This document shows, in pieces, positions 25,141-26,139 of a stretch of 26,139 nucleotides of DNA. Source of the stretch: Iamia sp964643485 (lineage in GTDB: Bacteria; Actinomycetota; Acidimicrobiia; Acidimicrobiales; Iamiaceae); the NCBI GenBank assembly GCA_964643485.1, contig CAZXRA010000307.1, positions 1 to 26,139 of the forward strand. Direction: 5' to 3'. Under the pieces are notes generated by a model. That model searched no databases and was not told where the DNA came from. It saw nothing but the letters and a program-made list of their open reading frames with translations. Positions within the stretch are counted from its first letter, which is position 1; the number at the start of each line of letters is the position of its first letter. The translations under genes and the position numbers were made by a program.

Positions 25141-25842
25141 ATCGCCGCCGAGGTCGACGGGCCCGACGGGCACCAGCGCATCGAGGGGGTCGAGGCGCGG
25201 GGGAGCGATGGGGGTGACGGCGGGAAGGGGGAGGGCCGGCGCGTCGGCGGTGCGGGCGGCCATGAGGCGCCGAGCCCAGACGGCGGCCTCGCGGGCCACG
25301 ACGGGGTGGATGCGCCAGCGCTGGAGGCGCTGCTCGGTGGTGGCCACGTCCTCGCCCAGCTCGGCCAGGGCCAGAGCGAGGCGCCGGGCCCGCCGGCCCT
25401 GGGCGTCGAGGGTGGCGGCGTCGCGCTCTATCGCCCGCCAGGCGTCGTGCTCGGCCCGGACCGCAGCGGGCAGGCGGTCGATCTGGCGACGGGTGAGGGG
25501 GGGCATGTGGCGGCGCACGGCGAGGGCTCCGTCGGGCGTGGTGCGGGCGGCGCCGAACTGGCAGGAGCGGTGAAGGGCACGGACGAGGGGACTGTGGCGG
25601 CCCTCGTTGTGCCCGAGGCCGAGCACGGAGGCGGTCTCGGCCAGGTGGAGGGTGAAACCGTCGGGGGCGGTCTCGAAGCGGTGGGACAGGTGGCGGACGA
25701 GCCAGGTGGTGCTGGGGCCGAGCACGGCGAGCCAGAAGCGCTCGACGTAGGTGGATCGGGGATCGTGGCCCATCACATCGATGACGGGGTCGGCCCAGGG
25801 CACGACGGTGAGGGTGGGGGAGGACAGGTCGGGGACAGGCAT
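25132..25842 (-). CDS. Hypothetical protein resembling a conserved actinobacterial family
   Basis: 236 residues, soluble, no signal peptide. The N-terminal half is the better-structured part: VVPWADPVIDVMGHDPRSTY, then FWLAVLGPSTTWLVRHLSHRF, LHLAETASVLGLGH and HSPLVRALHRSCQFG. The middle is helical and Arg/Ala-rich (RRQIDRLPAAVRAEHDAW..., RRLALALAELGEDVATTEQRL) with a winged-helix feel around LRRW...HPVVAREAAVWARRL. The last 35 residues are Pro-rich and low-complexity. I recall similar open frames in other actinobacteria but cannot name a function. ATG at 25842 is chosen over the in-frame ATG at 25893 because GGAAG lies 7 bases before it; that ribosome binding site is inside a 9-base stem (see the leader hairpins). 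It is convergent with pepA. Confidence 0.75.
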   Translation of the reverse strand: MPVPDLSSPTLTVVPWADPVIDVMGHDPRSTYVERFWLAVLGPSTTWLVRHLSHRFETAPDGFTLHLAETASVLGLGHNEGRHSPLVRALHRSCQFGAARTTPDGALAVRRHMPPLTRRQIDRLPAAVRAEHDAWRAIERDAATLDAQGRRARRLALALAELGEDVATTEQRLQRWRIHPVVAREAAVWARRLMAARTADAPALPLPAVTPIAPPRLDPLDALVPVGPVDLGGDAA

Positions 25843-25845
25843 GGT

Positions 25846-25885
25846 CGCACTTCCGTGGCGGGGAGCGGGGCTAGGGGGAAGTGCG
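25846..25885 (-). promoter_or_regulatory. Leader hairpin that would sequester the ribosome binding site
   Basis: On the minus-strand RNA, CGCACTTCC (25885-25877) pairs perfectly with GGAAGTGCG (25854-25846) across a 22-base loop. The 3' arm contains the only ribosome binding site (GGAAG) of the hypothetical gene, ending 3 bases before the ATG. Opening of this stem could control translation. Confidence 0.55.
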
Positions 25886-25900
25886 GAGCCCATAGGGCTC
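25886..25900 (-). promoter_or_regulatory. Second leader hairpin, adjacent to the first
   Basis: GAGCCC (25886-25891) and GGGCTC (25895-25900) form a perfect 6-base stem with a 3-base loop. It abuts the ribosome-binding-site hairpin with no base between, so the two stems could stack. Confidence 0.5.
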
Positions 25901-25907
25901 TCGTGTC

Positions 25908-25936
25908 ATTTCAACTCTTTTCACTCACCCGGTCAA
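25908..25936 (-). promoter_or_regulatory. Putative promoter of the hypothetical gene
   Basis: On the minus strand TTGACC (25936-25931), a 17-base spacer and TGAAAT (25913-25908). This would start the transcript close to 25901, just before the two leader hairpins. The -10 matches only four of six consensus positions. Confidence 0.4.
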
Positions 25937-25949
25937 CCCCGGGACGATG

Positions 25950-25964
25950 CGCTCGCCGCGAGCG
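25950..25964. repeat. Small perfect hairpin in the divergent intergenic region
   Basis: CGCTCG (25950-25955), CCG, CGAGCG (25959-25964). It lies between the promoter of the minus-strand hypothetical gene and the start of the right-edge lipoprotein gene. Operator or chance; no further evidence. Confidence 0.25.
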
Positions 25965-26009
25965 TCGGAGGCCGTGGGCGCCGGGGTCAGGGCCCGAGCC
26001 ATATCGCGC

Positions 26010-26139
26010 ATGTTCAGCAAGGTTTGGTCTGGGAGGGTGTCGGGTGGTGTCATCACGGTCGCGTGTTGCTGTGGTGTCATCGCTGTTGGTTGTTCTTCGA
26101 CAGGGGGGATCCCTCAAGATGTTGTTTCGACGTGTGTGG
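26010..26139 (+). CDS. Probable lipoprotein gene, 5' end only (runs off the window)
   Basis: ATG at 26010 opens a frame that stays open to the window edge (43 codons). The product begins MFSKVWSGRVSGG, continues with the hydrophobic VITVACCCGVIAVGC and then SSTGG, which is the layout of a lipoprotein signal: basic n-region, hydrophobic core, lipobox ending in Gly-Cys, Ser/Gly linker. The -3 residue is Ala, less usual than Leu or Val. An in-frame ATG at 25947 would give an overlong n-region. Codons such as GTT, TGT, TCT and GGT are frequent, unlike the GC-rich neighbours. No clear ribosome binding site is seen. A minus-strand small frame (25925-26080) competes for the same DNA but is less convincing. 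Confidence 0.45.
   Translation, partial: MFSKVWSGRVSGGVITVACCCGVIAVGCSSTGGIPQDVVSTCV

Noticed and set aside
25925..26080. Minus-strand 51-codon frame (MTPQQHATVMTPPD...) upstream of the hypothetical gene
   Set aside because: No ribosome binding site or homology, it overlaps the better-supported plus-strand lipoprotein start and the candidate promoter, and its 5' half has poor codon use.
26044..26081. Direct repeat GTGGTGTCATC (26044-26054 and 26071-26081)
   Set aside because: Two 11-base copies only, inside the probable lipoprotein reading frame; too little to call an element.

Overview
The window is very GC-rich (roughly 70% by eye) with almost unbroken coding density. It carries features typical of a high-GC actinobacterium: many GTG starts, probable leaderless promoters, a long cobalamin-dependent MetH and a PssD/PssE-type glycosyltransferase pair. 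A member of the Acidimicrobiia or a relative is my best guess, but nothing here fixes the taxon.

Left part (1-11502, all minus strand). A partial XRE-type regulator sits at the left edge. Next comes a ten-gene exopolysaccharide locus, read from 11502 down to 326: PssD-like and PssE-like glycosyltransferase halves, a sulfotransferase, a GT2 glycosyltransferase, an O-antigen-ligase/polymerase-type membrane protein, a phosphotransferase-like kinase, a second sulfotransferase, a Wzx-type flippase, a Wzz/BY-kinase-type chain-length protein, and the initiating polyprenyl glycosylphosphotransferase. Most of the first eight are joined by 1-4 base start/stop overlaps. Together they describe initiation, extension, flipping, polymerisation and length control of a surface polysaccharide, with PAPS-dependent sulfation as the distinctive predicted modification.

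Middle part (11552-17461, plus strand). A divergent eight-helix membrane protein of unknown function is followed by an unusual secreted-protein block: three tandem paralogous lipoproteins of an unrecognised, probably propeller-like family, with a secreted DNase I-fold (EEP) enzyme lying 4 bases behind the first. The first lipoprotein and the EEP gene are clearly lower in GC than everything around them. This is the part most likely to hold something undescribed.

Right part (17466-26139). This is conserved metabolism: metH (minus), then on the plus strand uppS, a long-chain polyprenyl diphosphate synthase, a PduO-type cobalamin adenosyltransferase and leucyl aminopeptidase. A conserved-looking hypothetical protein (minus) has a structured 5' leader that could hide its ribosome binding site. 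The right edge holds the start of a probable lipoprotein gene.

Across the window, eight or nine genes have a TAnnnT hexamer ending 6-9 bases before the start codon, which points to leaderless transcription. Several intergenic inverted repeats and a 9-base tandem repeat are recorded below.
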